Origin: an uncultured Prevotella sp.
GTDB lineage: Bacteria; Bacteroidota; Bacteroidia; Bacteroidales; Bacteroidaceae
Length of the DNA: 63,531 nt
NCBI GenBank assembly: GCA_944319795.1
Contig: CALUFA010000013.1
Coordinates: 1 to 63,531 of the forward strand
Direction: 5' to 3'
The notes under the pieces were generated by a model that made no database searches, was not told the origin of the DNA, and saw only the letters and a list, made by a program, of their open reading frames with translations. Positions 1 through 8,759 of this stretch are shown piece after piece; position 1 is the first letter of the stretch, and every line of letters starts with the position of its first letter. A program made the translations under genes and the position numbers.

Positions 1-79
1 TCCCGGCCCGGAATGACGGTATGCAACAGACTTCTTAGAATAGGATGTAGTGTATTGGGCAAATGCGGATATTCATACA

Positions 80-117
80 AAAGAATCGTGCGCATTATTC
101 AACGCGCACGATTCTTT
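80..117 (-). terminator. Rho-independent terminator after susD
   Basis: A perfect 14-bp stem (positions 80-93 pairing with 104-117) encloses a 10-nt loop. Read on the minus strand it is followed by a T-rich stretch. It lies 31 bases past the susD stop codon and probably ends the DUF5123-susC-susD transcript. Confidence 0.75.
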
Positions 118-147
118 AAAAATTCACATTATCAAGCCACGACGGCA

Positions 148-2352
148 TTACTCTGCCAGTGGGTCGAAAGTACCAGGAGCACCACCGTTGTTGTAATCGT
201 CCCAACCTATGGTCTGTGCAGCCGACTTCATATTACTTTGCGCTCCACGCGGAATACCCATCAGGTAATACTTAGGCAAGAACTTAATGTAGAGCTTTAC
301 CTTGTTCGAGCTCCAAGAATCACCCTTCCAATCCTTGCGCACAAGATTAGCTTTATACCACGTTTTCAGTGTCTCCAACTGCGGAGCAAGGTCTTGCCTT
401 AAGTCAACTGCCGGACAACGCTCAACGCCTGCTTTCTTCAACGGGTCGTCGCCATCGGCTGCAGTAGTTCCACCGATTCCGAAGCTATCAGCCACGCGGA
501 ATTCGATATTCTCACGACGCTGACCGTTCAGCGGCTTAAAGCCGAGCCAAGTGCAAGTGTTTCCACCCCAGCCTTCAAGAGTCCATGAATTGGGCGCCCC
601 GTCAACCTTAACCGCACCTCCGTCGAAGAGCATCCAACGGCGCATGTCGTCAAAGCGCTTACCTTCATACGCAAGTTCTATCTGGCGTTCGTAAATGATT
701 GCCGACATACACTTGGCCTGGTCTGAAGCCAAGTCGGCCTGCAGGCCGTAGTTGTTCTCTGCCGTATATCCGGCGCGTGCACGTATCTGCTGCAACAGGC
801 TTACGGCATAAGCCATGTCGCCTGCGCCACACGCTACTTCCGCCAAGTTAAGCAACACCTCCGCATAACGCAATTCGATGTAAGGCTGTGCCGAACGCGC
901 GAAACAACTTCCGTTATCAGTCTTAGCCCATGTGTACAACGGATTGTTGTTTATGTCGTAATCGTCTGAACGCTTGCGGACATACACACCCTTACCGTTT
1001 CCTAACAAGTTGTCGGCACCATACTCGTATCCGCTTTCCTCGTCGTTAATCTTTGTCTCGTCGGCATACCAGCCGTAGTTCCACAACTCGAAGTCGCGTC
1101 CTGAATTGTAAACCGGAGTGTTTGGCTCTTCTCCCAACAGAATGTCGTCGCTGCCAGAATAAGCCCAACGGAAGCCGGGGAATACGAACGTGCGGTAGAA
1201 ACGCGGGTCACGGTTCATAAACGGATACTCCTTCTCGTAGTTGTAAGAAGACGGATCGAGCTTAGTATAAGTATCTGCCGACGCAGGGCGCTTACCGTCA
1301 GCCATCGGGAACATGTCGATTAACATAGCCGAAGGAATAAGGCCGCCAGAACCGGTTAGATTGCTCGGGCGTATGTAACGCTCCCAGTCGCTGTTTTGGC
1401 CGATATCGTCGCCTTCCTTGTTGTTATACAACGTGAAGAAAACTGCCTCGGGATTACGCCCTACTTGGTTGAACATCATTGCGAAGGTAGAACCGTTCAC
1501 ATTGTTGCCCGACGTGAACAGACCGTAACCGCACTGGTTGATAGAGTCAAGTTCCTCTTTCATTTGCGTATATGCGTTGGTCCAGCGGGTCTGGTCGTTC
1601 TTGCGGTTGAACAACGGGCTTGCCCAAAGCAGGAGCACACGGCCTTTCAGTGCAAGGGCCGTTCCCGTAGTAACGCGTCCGTAGTCGTTACCGGTGAAGC
1701 CGCTGCCGTTCATAGTGCTTGCAGCAAGCATCTTGGCGGCCTTGTCAAGGTCGCTGCAGATGAACTCGATGCATTCCTTCGTAGTGTTACGCACGCTTCC
1801 CTCGCTTGAAGACGGGTCGAGAAGGTCGGTAACGATTGGCACGCCGCCATACATCTTAACTAAGCAATAATAGCGCCATGCACGGAAGAAATAAGCCTGC
1901 CCCAACAGTTTGTCCTTCTCGGCGTCGGTTATGCCGTTGCTGGCCGATATGCCTTGGATGGCATCGTTGATCAAACGGATATGTCCGTAAGTATTGGCTT
2001 GGATATTACCGAACGAACCATAGAAATAGTCAGGCGCATTGCCTTGCATTGTGGTTATCTCGGTCTCGGGATCGACAAAAAGGCTGAAACCTGGATATTC
2101 CTCGGTCGACTGCGACATGTCGTCTTTTTGTCCGCTTGAAGGATAGCGCCAATTGGCCTTGCTGTTAGTAGTAGGCAGGCACCATGAATAAATATCGTCG
2201 ATACGGAGCTCGCAGCCTTCGTACGTATTATACAAATCTCCGGAAACCTTGTCGTAACTCTTCTTATCCTCAAGGAACTCGTCGCTGCACGAAGTCAGCG
2301 CAAGAGCCGAAACAAGGCCGATGCCAAAAAGATTGATTATTCTTGTTTTCAT
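148..2352 (-). CDS. susD-like: SusD-family outer-membrane glycan-binding lipoprotein
   Basis: This protein is the surface lipoprotein partner that caps a SusC channel and binds the incoming oligosaccharide. The 734-residue sequence starts with a lipoprotein signal peptide with the lipid-accepting Cys at residue 22 (ALTSC). It has the usual SusD/RagB signatures: the TPR-like segment around FFRAWRYYCLVKMYGGVPIV in the first third, and the C-terminal blocks ELRYAEVLLNLAEVA and ERQIELAYEGKRFDDMRRW. It starts 26 bases after the susC stop, so the two are cotranscribed. At 734 residues it is longer than the typical 500-600 of the family, which suggests extra surface loops. The family call is firm; the ligand is inferred from the locus to be a pectic or arabinogalactan oligosaccharide. 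Confidence 0.95.
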   Translation of the reverse strand: MKTRIINLFGIGLVSALALTSCSDEFLEDKKSYDKVSGDLYNTYEGCELRIDDIYSWCLPTTNSKANWRYPSSGQKDDMSQSTEEYPGFSLFVDPETEITTMQGNAPDYFYGSFGNIQANTYGHIRLINDAIQGISASNGITDAEKDKLLGQAYFFRAWRYYCLVKMYGGVPIVTDLLDPSSSEGSVRNTTKECIEFICSDLDKAAKMLAASTMNGSGFTGNDYGRVTTGTALALKGRVLLLWASPLFNRKNDQTRWTNAYTQMKEELDSINQCGYGLFTSGNNVNGSTFAMMFNQVGRNPEAVFFTLYNNKEGDDIGQNSDWERYIRPSNLTGSGGLIPSAMLIDMFPMADGKRPASADTYTKLDPSSYNYEKEYPFMNRDPRFYRTFVFPGFRWAYSGSDDILLGEEPNTPVYNSGRDFELWNYGWYADETKINDEESGYEYGADNLLGNGKGVYVRKRSDDYDINNNPLYTWAKTDNGSCFARSAQPYIELRYAEVLLNLAEVACGAGDMAYAVSLLQQIRARAGYTAENNYGLQADLASDQAKCMSAIIYERQIELAYEGKRFDDMRRWMLFDGGAVKVDGAPNSWTLEGWGGNTCTWLGFKPLNGQRRENIEFRVADSFGIGGTTAADGDDPLKKAGVERCPAVDLRQDLAPQLETLKTWYKANLVRKDWKGDSWSSNKVKLYIKFLPKYYLMGIPRGAQSNMKSAAQTIGWDDYNNGGAPGTFDPLAE

Positions 2353-2378
2353 TATATAATTCGTTTAGAGTTATTATT

Positions 2379-5300
2379 TTAGAACGTAAGGTTCACGCCG
2401 ACCGTAAACTTGCGAAGCGTAGGATAAGAATCGTAAGAGCACATCGGGTCGATGAAATTGTCGGGATACGGATTGTAGAAGCTCAACAGGTTCTGTCCGG
2501 TAACATTGACACGTATGTTTTGCAAACCTATCTTCTTAACCCAGTTCTGCGGTATGGTGTAAGCCAGCGTGATGCGGTTGAGCGTTACGCGGGCAGAACT
2601 TATGCGCCAGAACGACGAAGCCATTGAGTTTACATTTTGGTATTGCAGGTTAGGCAGGTTGCCGTTGCGGTTCTCCTTAACGACAAGGTTGCCGGCGGCA
2701 TCATAAATATCTTGGTAAGAATACATGTTGTCAACATTCCAGAACGAAGGCATGTTGGTGTACTCAAGGGCGGCAACGCCCGAACCGCTCTTCAGCATGC
2801 TGCCGTCAAGCGTCTCGTATCCACCCCAAGAAGCATTGATCTGCGCCGTAAGCGAAAGCCCCTTCCATTCGGCTCCGAGGTTCACGGTGAATCCGTATGG
2901 GTTGGAACGGTTTGAGAGGCGCACCTGGTCTTCCTCGTCGTCAACTACGCCGTTGGGACCTTCATACGTACCGTCGGCCTTCTGCTCGCCGCGCACGTCC
3001 TTGTATATAAGCATACCCGGGCGCACCTGGTCTTTTGTCATACCGAGGTAATTAGTGATGTTATATTTCTCGAAATATTCCTCGATGTCTTGGAAACTGC
3101 GGAACATACCGATGCACTGCATACCCCAAAGGCCGATGTCCGAGCGTCCGCCCTTGCGTATCTGACGGTACAGGTAGTCGGTCTCCCAGTCCCTGTTGAG
3201 AATCTTATCGTCGTAATATCCTGTGTTCACGCCGATGCGGTACTTGAAGTCCTTGCCGATCTTATCGCGCCAAGTAAGGCTAAGCTCATATCCCCAGCTG
3301 TCCATTTCGCCAATGTTCATTGAAGCCGAGCGCGTGCCGACAACAGCATCCACCGATGCGTCCATGTTAAGGAGCATCTCACGGTTCCACTCGCGCCACA
3401 TGTCGAACGTAACGCTCAAACGGTTGTTGAGAACGTTGAAGTCCAAACCGAAGTTAGCCTTATAAACCTTATCCCAATGCACGTCGGGATTTATGGCAGC
3501 CGTGTTCTTGTCGATTGTTATCACGCCTCCCGGCTCCCTGCCGGCATCCTCGCCGAACACTGGGCCTCCCCATTGGTTAGAGTTATAAAGACGCGACCAC
3601 TGCCATGCGGCGATGTTGTCACGGCCGGTAAGACCGAACGAACCGCGCACCTTAAGGAAGTCAACCCAAGGAAGGGCGTTCTTGAACCATTTCTCTTCAG
3701 ACATCACCCATCCCAAGCTACCCGACGGGAAAACGCCCCAGAAGTTATTGGGGCCGAACTTCGTAGACGCGTCGGCACGGATAAGGAATTCAACGAGATA
3801 CTTGTCAGCGTAAGCATAATTCAAACGGCCGATGTAAGAGAGAGTACCAGCCTCGCTACGGGTCCATTCAACGGTCTTGTCGCCCGTGGCGGTATTCGAC
3901 TGGCCGTTGGTAAACGGCAGAGGGTCGGTTATCATGCCGTAAATATACTCGTTTTCGTTTTCCGACTTCTCTATCGAGAACAATGCTCCAACGGTATGCT
4001 CACCGAAGTCGCGGTTGTATGCAGCCGTGAAGTTCATCTGGTAATTGTCCGTGCGCAGCATAGTACGGTTGATCTGGGCAGTACCGTTGGCAATGTTGTG
4101 AACCTGCCAATTGCTCGGATCCAAGAATTGGTCGTAATCCTGTCCTGCTACGGGGGTGTACAGGTGCTGGCCGCTACCGGTACGTGTCTGCATCGTATAT
4201 ACGTCGAACGTTGAACCGTATTGGTTGGTCTTGTCGGTGCTGATGCTCTTAGAGTAATTGAAACGCAGCGTAAGTCCCTTAAGAATCTTACTCCAGCCGA
4301 AGTCGTAGCTCAAGCCTGCTTGTATGTTAAGGTTTGAATTCATTTGACGGCTGTAATCGCCGTTATTGCGTACCTCGCTGAACGAATAGTTCTGGTCAGC
4401 ATTTTTCTGTACGTTGCTTATACCATAAGCGGCTATTGGCAGGCCGTTTACATACTCGGGAATGTAACGCGGACGAGTAAGCAGGATGCTGTAATCCTTT
4501 TGGTTTGACGAACCACCTATTTTAATATAAGGAGTGTTCTTCTTGCCGTAGTCGCCCGATACGTTCAAGTTTGCAGACAACCATTTGCTTACTTTCACGT
4601 CGACACCGGTACGGAAGTTCCAACGGTCGTAGTCGATAGTGCCGAGGTTACCGTCCTGGTCGAAGTAAGAAAGGCTTGCGAAGTAGCTCGCCCTCTCGGT
4701 GGCTCCGCTAAGGTTCACGCTGTGCTTCATCGTAAAGCCCGTCTTCCAATATTTATCAAGAAGGTCGTAGTTAAGCCCTTTCATTGCTTCAAGCTCGTCG
4801 GCCTGGTACAATCCGGTCTTCCTGTTAAGCGTTGAAAGCGATATCGGGTCGGCTGCGGCCACGGCGTTATAGAGGCGTCCGTATTCATAGGCGCTGAGCA
4901 TCTTAGGATGCGAAACGGCGTCGGTGAAACCGAATGTGCCGCTGTAAGAGATGCGCGGAGCGCCTATCTTACCTTTCTTAGTAGTAACAAGGATTACACC
5001 GTTAGCGGCGCGCGCACCGTAAACGGCGGCCGAGGCATCTTTCAGCACCGTTATGCTTTCAACCTCTGACGGATCGAGGTTGTTGAAAGCCTCAGCACCA
5101 AGGTTTTGCGTTGAGCGGCCTACTTTGACATCATTTGGATACACATATCCGTCGATTACAAAGAGCGGTTGTTGTGCAGTGGCACCCACACCGTCTGAAA
5201 TGTTGTTTGCTCCACGCACGTACATGGTTGCGCTTTCGCCCGGTCGTGAGTTTCCTCCACTTACGCTAAGACCGTTTACAAGACCTTCGAGCGTACTTGC

Positions 5301-5705
5301 AAGGTCGCCGGAAGCAAGATCTTGGATTTCATCCATGTCTACGGTTGCAACAGATCCGGTCAAGTGGGCCTTCTTCTGCACGCCGTAACCAACGACTACG
5401 AGTTCTTCAAGGTTCTGAGCGTCTTCCTTCAGCTGCACCCTGCCGCCGGCGGTAACCGTCTGGGGCGTATAGCCTATGTAAGAGATAGTAATCTTAGCTC
5501 CCTTTGGCGCTTTGATTGTATAATTACCGTCAAGGTCGGTTATAACGCCGCCTTCTTGTCCTTCTACGCGGATCGACGCTCCGATAATGGGGTCGCCGTT
5601 CTCGTCGACAACGGTTCCCTTAATGTCCGTGTTCTGCGCGAGAACAGGGACGGCCGTAAAGGCCATGAAACCGAAGCATAAACTGGCTATGAATTTTCTT
5701 TTCAT
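2379..5705 (-). CDS. susC-like: SusC-family TonB-dependent outer-membrane transporter
   Basis: This is a TonB-dependent beta-barrel that imports oligosaccharides across the outer membrane together with the SusD lipoprotein encoded next. A Sec signal peptide (residues 1-23, ending VPVLA) is followed by a carboxypeptidase-D regulatory-like domain (about residues 25-100, DENGDPIIGASIRVEG). Next come a TonB-box-like stretch (LEELVVVGYG) and a plug domain with the SusC-type motifs LKDASAAVYGARAANGVIL and PLFVIDG. The barrel ends in an aromatic residue (VNLTF). The length of 1,108 residues is normal for the family. There is no N-terminal secretin/STN domain, so it should not by itself signal to an anti-sigma factor, even though an ECF sigma gene is nearby. 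It lies 27 bases downstream of the DUF5123-type gene, in the same operon. Confidence 0.96.
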   Translation of the reverse strand: MKRKFIASLCFGFMAFTAVPVLAQNTDIKGTVVDENGDPIIGASIRVEGQEGGVITDLDGNYTIKAPKGAKITISYIGYTPQTVTAGGRVQLKEDAQNLEELVVVGYGVQKKAHLTGSVATVDMDEIQDLASGDLASTLEGLVNGLSVSGGNSRPGESATMYVRGANNISDGVGATAQQPLFVIDGYVYPNDVKVGRSTQNLGAEAFNNLDPSEVESITVLKDASAAVYGARAANGVILVTTKKGKIGAPRISYSGTFGFTDAVSHPKMLSAYEYGRLYNAVAAADPISLSTLNRKTGLYQADELEAMKGLNYDLLDKYWKTGFTMKHSVNLSGATERASYFASLSYFDQDGNLGTIDYDRWNFRTGVDVKVSKWLSANLNVSGDYGKKNTPYIKIGGSSNQKDYSILLTRPRYIPEYVNGLPIAAYGISNVQKNADQNYSFSEVRNNGDYSRQMNSNLNIQAGLSYDFGWSKILKGLTLRFNYSKSISTDKTNQYGSTFDVYTMQTRTGSGQHLYTPVAGQDYDQFLDPSNWQVHNIANGTAQINRTMLRTDNYQMNFTAAYNRDFGEHTVGALFSIEKSENENEYIYGMITDPLPFTNGQSNTATGDKTVEWTRSEAGTLSYIGRLNYAYADKYLVEFLIRADASTKFGPNNFWGVFPSGSLGWVMSEEKWFKNALPWVDFLKVRGSFGLTGRDNIAAWQWSRLYNSNQWGGPVFGEDAGREPGGVITIDKNTAAINPDVHWDKVYKANFGLDFNVLNNRLSVTFDMWREWNREMLLNMDASVDAVVGTRSASMNIGEMDSWGYELSLTWRDKIGKDFKYRIGVNTGYYDDKILNRDWETDYLYRQIRKGGRSDIGLWGMQCIGMFRSFQDIEEYFEKYNITNYLGMTKDQVRPGMLIYKDVRGEQKADGTYEGPNGVVDDEEDQVRLSNRSNPYGFTVNLGAEWKGLSLTAQINASWGGYETLDGSMLKSGSGVAALEYTNMPSFWNVDNMYSYQDIYDAAGNLVVKENRNGNLPNLQYQNVNSMASSFWRISSARVTLNRITLAYTIPQNWVKKIGLQNIRVNVTGQNLLSFYNPYPDNFIDPMCSYDSYPTLRKFTVGVNLTF

Positions 5706-5732
5706 ATCTTGTGTTTCTTTTGTTACTGATTA

Positions 5733-7193
5733 TTAATTAGCTGGTATCCAGCGTGGGTCACCCGTTCTGCGGCTTATCTGTGTAGCACCGCTAATGGTGA
5801 AGTCGCCCTGCGCAGGATTAGCGAAGCCCGGATCTTCCTTGATGTCCGTACCGCTGTTGTCATAACCAGCAAGATTCTCGGTGAAATCGTTATCAAACAT
5901 GTAAGTGTTGTTCGAGAAGTTGGCAACGCCAGAACCTACACGGCCGGCGACGATACGGCGTGCAACCTCATTACCGCCACAATCAACAAATATGTTGTTC
6001 GTTACGGTGTAGTTGGACGAAGCCTGCCCCGCCAATCCGCCGTAGTTAGCCATTTGCCCCGACTTAGCAATATTGTAGAGCGTACAATTCCTATAGTTCA
6101 CATAATCAGCCGTATAGCCTGCACGGGTACAGCGACCGCTGTTGTTGTAACGAACGAAATACGTTGCCTCGTCAGAACCCGTGTTGTAGAATGTTGAGTT
6201 TTGGACTGTGAAATTGTTAATATGTCCTGAGTATGCGGAAATAAGGGCTTGGTCGTAAATCTCACCAGTTCCGTCAAGCGTGAAATGAATTACACTATTG
6301 GTGATGAGCAGGACTGAAGCGCAATATTTCTGCTTATTGTCATAATAAAGCGTACCGCGCATGTTGTCAACGTTACAAGTGTTGATCGTTATCGGCTGCA
6401 TGATGTTGTAATAATCGCCACTGCCAGTAGCTCCCTGTATGGAAGGATCAGGAGTAGCACTCAGCCTGATGAGCGGCTTGGTAGACGCAGAGCAGTCAAA
6501 GTCGATATACTTGAACGAAAGTCCCGTAGAAGTCATGAAGCTGGCATCTGCGGTAATCTTAATCTTAGCGTGGTCGGTTCGGTTGTTTGAGCGAAGCGTA
6601 ACCTGCTTGTCGTAGAAGTCGAGATCCCTTGAAAGATAGTATTCAGCGCCACCTTCAAGATCGAAACAAAGTTCGCCCGTGCCGTCTATCGTATTGTTTG
6701 CAAACCATTCGGCGAGGTCGGTTCCTGCCGGTATGCTCGCATAAGATTCGGTAAAGGTTGTGAAAGCGACCTCGGTAGCGGTCTCTGCCTGCTTGTTGTT
6801 AAACTTATCGTTGCCGGCAGTGGTGATGACAAACTTGTAGTTGGTGTCCTCGGCACGGGTTACGGCTATCGTACAACGGTCGATCAGCGAGTCTTGAATG
6901 CCGTCTACGGCAGCCGGATTCTCGGCATCTGAAACATCCAACACGCTGCAGATGTAACCGCCGGCGCCTTCTACGACAGGCCAAGAGATGATGGTCTGCG
7001 CACCGTCGGCAGAAGCCTCGATGGTAATGTCTTCAACTGCGGGAGATTCCAGCTGCGTATTCTTAACGCTGCTGCTCCATCGCTCGTCCTCGTCAAAACC
7101 ATCTTGCGCACATGAAGACAGAAGCAACGCGCCAACGACCACGGCCGAGAGCAGGCGTGCTTTTCTCCTTAGTGAAAATGATTCTTTTTTCAT
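5733..7193 (-). CDS. DUF5123/DUF4957-type surface lipoprotein, beta-helix fold
   Basis: I chose the ATG at 7193 rather than an upstream in-frame start at 7289, because it begins directly with a lipoprotein signal peptide (MKKESFSLRRK, lipid Cys at residue 28, LLSSC). The 486-residue product has an N-terminal fibronectin-like region (about residues 45-160). A right-handed beta-helix follows, with many short Asn/Thr-rich strands (for example TVTNNIFVDCGG), and it ends in the DUF5123-like tail (DPGFANPAQGDFTISG). Proteins of this type occur in pectin utilisation loci of Bacteroidetes and are thought to bind glycan at the surface or act as inactive lyase-like folds. The unusual point is position: the gene precedes susC in the operon, whereas accessory binding proteins normally follow susD. 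No catalytic residues could be assigned. Confidence 0.8.
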   Translation of the reverse strand: MKKESFSLRRKARLLSAVVVGALLLSSCAQDGFDEDERWSSSVKNTQLESPAVEDITIEASADGAQTIISWPVVEGAGGYICSVLDVSDAENPAAVDGIQDSLIDRCTIAVTRAEDTNYKFVITTAGNDKFNNKQAETATEVAFTTFTESYASIPAGTDLAEWFANNTIDGTGELCFDLEGGAEYYLSRDLDFYDKQVTLRSNNRTDHAKIKITADASFMTSTGLSFKYIDFDCSASTKPLIRLSATPDPSIQGATGSGDYYNIMQPITINTCNVDNMRGTLYYDNKQKYCASVLLITNSVIHFTLDGTGEIYDQALISAYSGHINNFTVQNSTFYNTGSDEATYFVRYNNSGRCTRAGYTADYVNYRNCTLYNIAKSGQMANYGGLAGQASSNYTVTNNIFVDCGGNEVARRIVAGRVGSGVANFSNNTYMFDNDFTENLAGYDNSGTDIKEDPGFANPAQGDFTISGATQISRRTGDPRWIPAN

Positions 7194-7460
7194 AGATTTG
7201 TTTTTATTAAATGTTATACATATATAATTTTTGTTTTTCTTCTCTGTCCTTTTTCCGGCAGACTCATAAGATTTTACGCCGGGACGCAATCATACTTTGT
7301 AAAAAAAGACGTAAAGAATAAAAAAATGTAATCAAATTTTCAAAAAAATATTTCTTGGAAAATATTGATTCAGTAAATTCCGCAAAAAGGCTTGATAAAT
7401 ATATAACAAGGTGGAATCGGCATTAAGGAACACCCCGACCCCACATATATAATATAATAA

Positions 7461-7505
7461 GGTTGCAAAACCGGCGGGCAAACAGCCCGAGACGGTTTTG
7501 CAACC
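7461..7505 (-). terminator. Terminator between the sorting-tail gene and the DUF5123 gene
   Basis: A 13-bp perfect outer stem (7461-7473 with 7493-7505) with an inner GGGC/GCCC pairing lies 25 bases past the stop of the 7530-8495 gene. AT-rich sequence with a T-rich run follows on the minus strand. It separates that gene from the DUF5123-susCD operon, so the latter should have its own promoter in the AT-rich 7200-7460 stretch. I could not assign that promoter with confidence. Confidence 0.75.
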
Positions 7506-7529
7506 TTTACAATTGTCAAGTAAGAATTA

Positions 7530-8495
7530 TTACTTGTTGATGAATTTCTTGCCGTTCTGGATGAGGATGCCCTTCGTGTCCTTGCTTACGCGCTGGCCGG
7601 CGAGGTTGTAAACGGGAGCGTTAGCGTCAGCAGCGTCAACTGCGATTTCGTTGATACCGCTTGTTCCGGCAGTGAACTCGAAGCCGCCGAAGCCGATCTG
7701 AGTGCTCTTGTTGAACACATAGTAAGTCTCGCCTGCGGTTGCGTTGAACGTAAGGTAAACCCAGCAAGCCTGGTTGCCTTCGCCGAGAACGTAAGCGTCA
7801 GTGCCTTCAGTGCCCTTTGTTGGGATATTCTCCTGATACATGGGATAGCCTGCGAGCGGATCGCCTTCAGCTACGTCGTTGTTCTGGCCGTTGATATAGC
7901 CTGATACTACTACGTCCGTGCCAAGAGCAAGAGCCTTAGCGTCGCTGCCCTTTACCACGTAAACGTCGCGGTTACCCTTGTTAATCCAAGCTGCAACTAA
8001 CAACGAGCCGTCTACGGAAGGAGTCAATGTTACGTAAGTACCGTTGGTAGGCAGACCGGCAGAACCATCGGGATTATAATATGCGTCCTCCCAATAAGCC
8101 CTGTACATGCCGGTGGGCACGCCGTCGGTCACAATTTCCTCGAATGACACCTTGTCGATGTTCACGGGGTTGCCCTTGCCCTGAACGTAGTAGAAGGGAG
8201 CAACAGAGCCGTCAGCGCTCAATGCTTTCGTACTAAGGTTGCCCCAGCTGTTGTCGTAGTTTGCCTCCAACGGTGTTTTCTCGGCATCGATATATCCGGC
8301 TACCGGGCCTGAAGTGTGCGTTCCCTTAACGTTTGTCGTTGAGAACTCAACAACCGACATTACCGAAACGTCCGGGTTAGCTACGTATTCAGCCTTAAGC
8401 GTGCCGTCCTCGTTGGCTACGCTCCAGCTCTCAGTCTGTGCGTTTACTGTAAGTGCGCTGAGCGCAACAGAAACCAAAAGTAAAGTTTTTTTCAT
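7530..8495 (-). CDS. Secreted protein of unknown function with Prevotella-type C-terminal tail
   Basis: The 321-residue product begins with a Sec signal peptide (MKKTLLLVSVALSALTVNAQ). It ends with the sequence NLAGQRVSKDTKGILI followed by NGKKF, the pattern typical of Prevotella secreted proteins and related to type IX secretion sorting tails. The middle part is rich in beta strands and aromatic residues (for example WGNLSTKALSADG, ACWVYLTFNATAGETYYVFN) and looks like one or two carbohydrate-binding-like beta-sandwich modules. I recognise no catalytic motif. It stands between the GH67-like gene and a strong terminator and may be an extracellular glycan-binding component of this locus. That role is inferred from context only. 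Confidence 0.75.
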   Translation of the reverse strand: MKKTLLLVSVALSALTVNAQTESWSVANEDGTLKAEYVANPDVSVMSVVEFSTTNVKGTHTSGPVAGYIDAEKTPLEANYDNSWGNLSTKALSADGSVAPFYYVQGKGNPVNIDKVSFEEIVTDGVPTGMYRAYWEDAYYNPDGSAGLPTNGTYVTLTPSVDGSLLVAAWINKGNRDVYVVKGSDAKALALGTDVVVSGYINGQNNDVAEGDPLAGYPMYQENIPTKGTEGTDAYVLGEGNQACWVYLTFNATAGETYYVFNKSTQIGFGGFEFTAGTSGINEIAVDAADANAPVYNLAGQRVSKDTKGILIQNGKKFINK

Positions 8496-8759
8496 AATCT
8501 TAATGTTACTTGTTTGTATTAATGTTTTAATAAGTGATTTTCATTCATCAGCCGTGCAGCCAAAGCCACATACATACACCTTATTATATATATGGGCACG
8601 ACATCGGATGCCTGCATTTCTAAGGCGCACAGATACGCTGCGCCTACCGCGCTGCGCACCACGCACGCAAACCATTTTGCTTATTAAACGTCATTGTTAC
8701 ACGCTTGTACCCACAAACGAGCATAGTATTAACACAGATTAACGCTTTATTTGCAACCT

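Noticed and set aside
5733-7289. Start of the DUF5123-type gene at 7289
   Set aside because: The 32 extra residues are Lys/Asn-rich leader sequence before a perfect lipoprotein signal peptide that starts at 7193.
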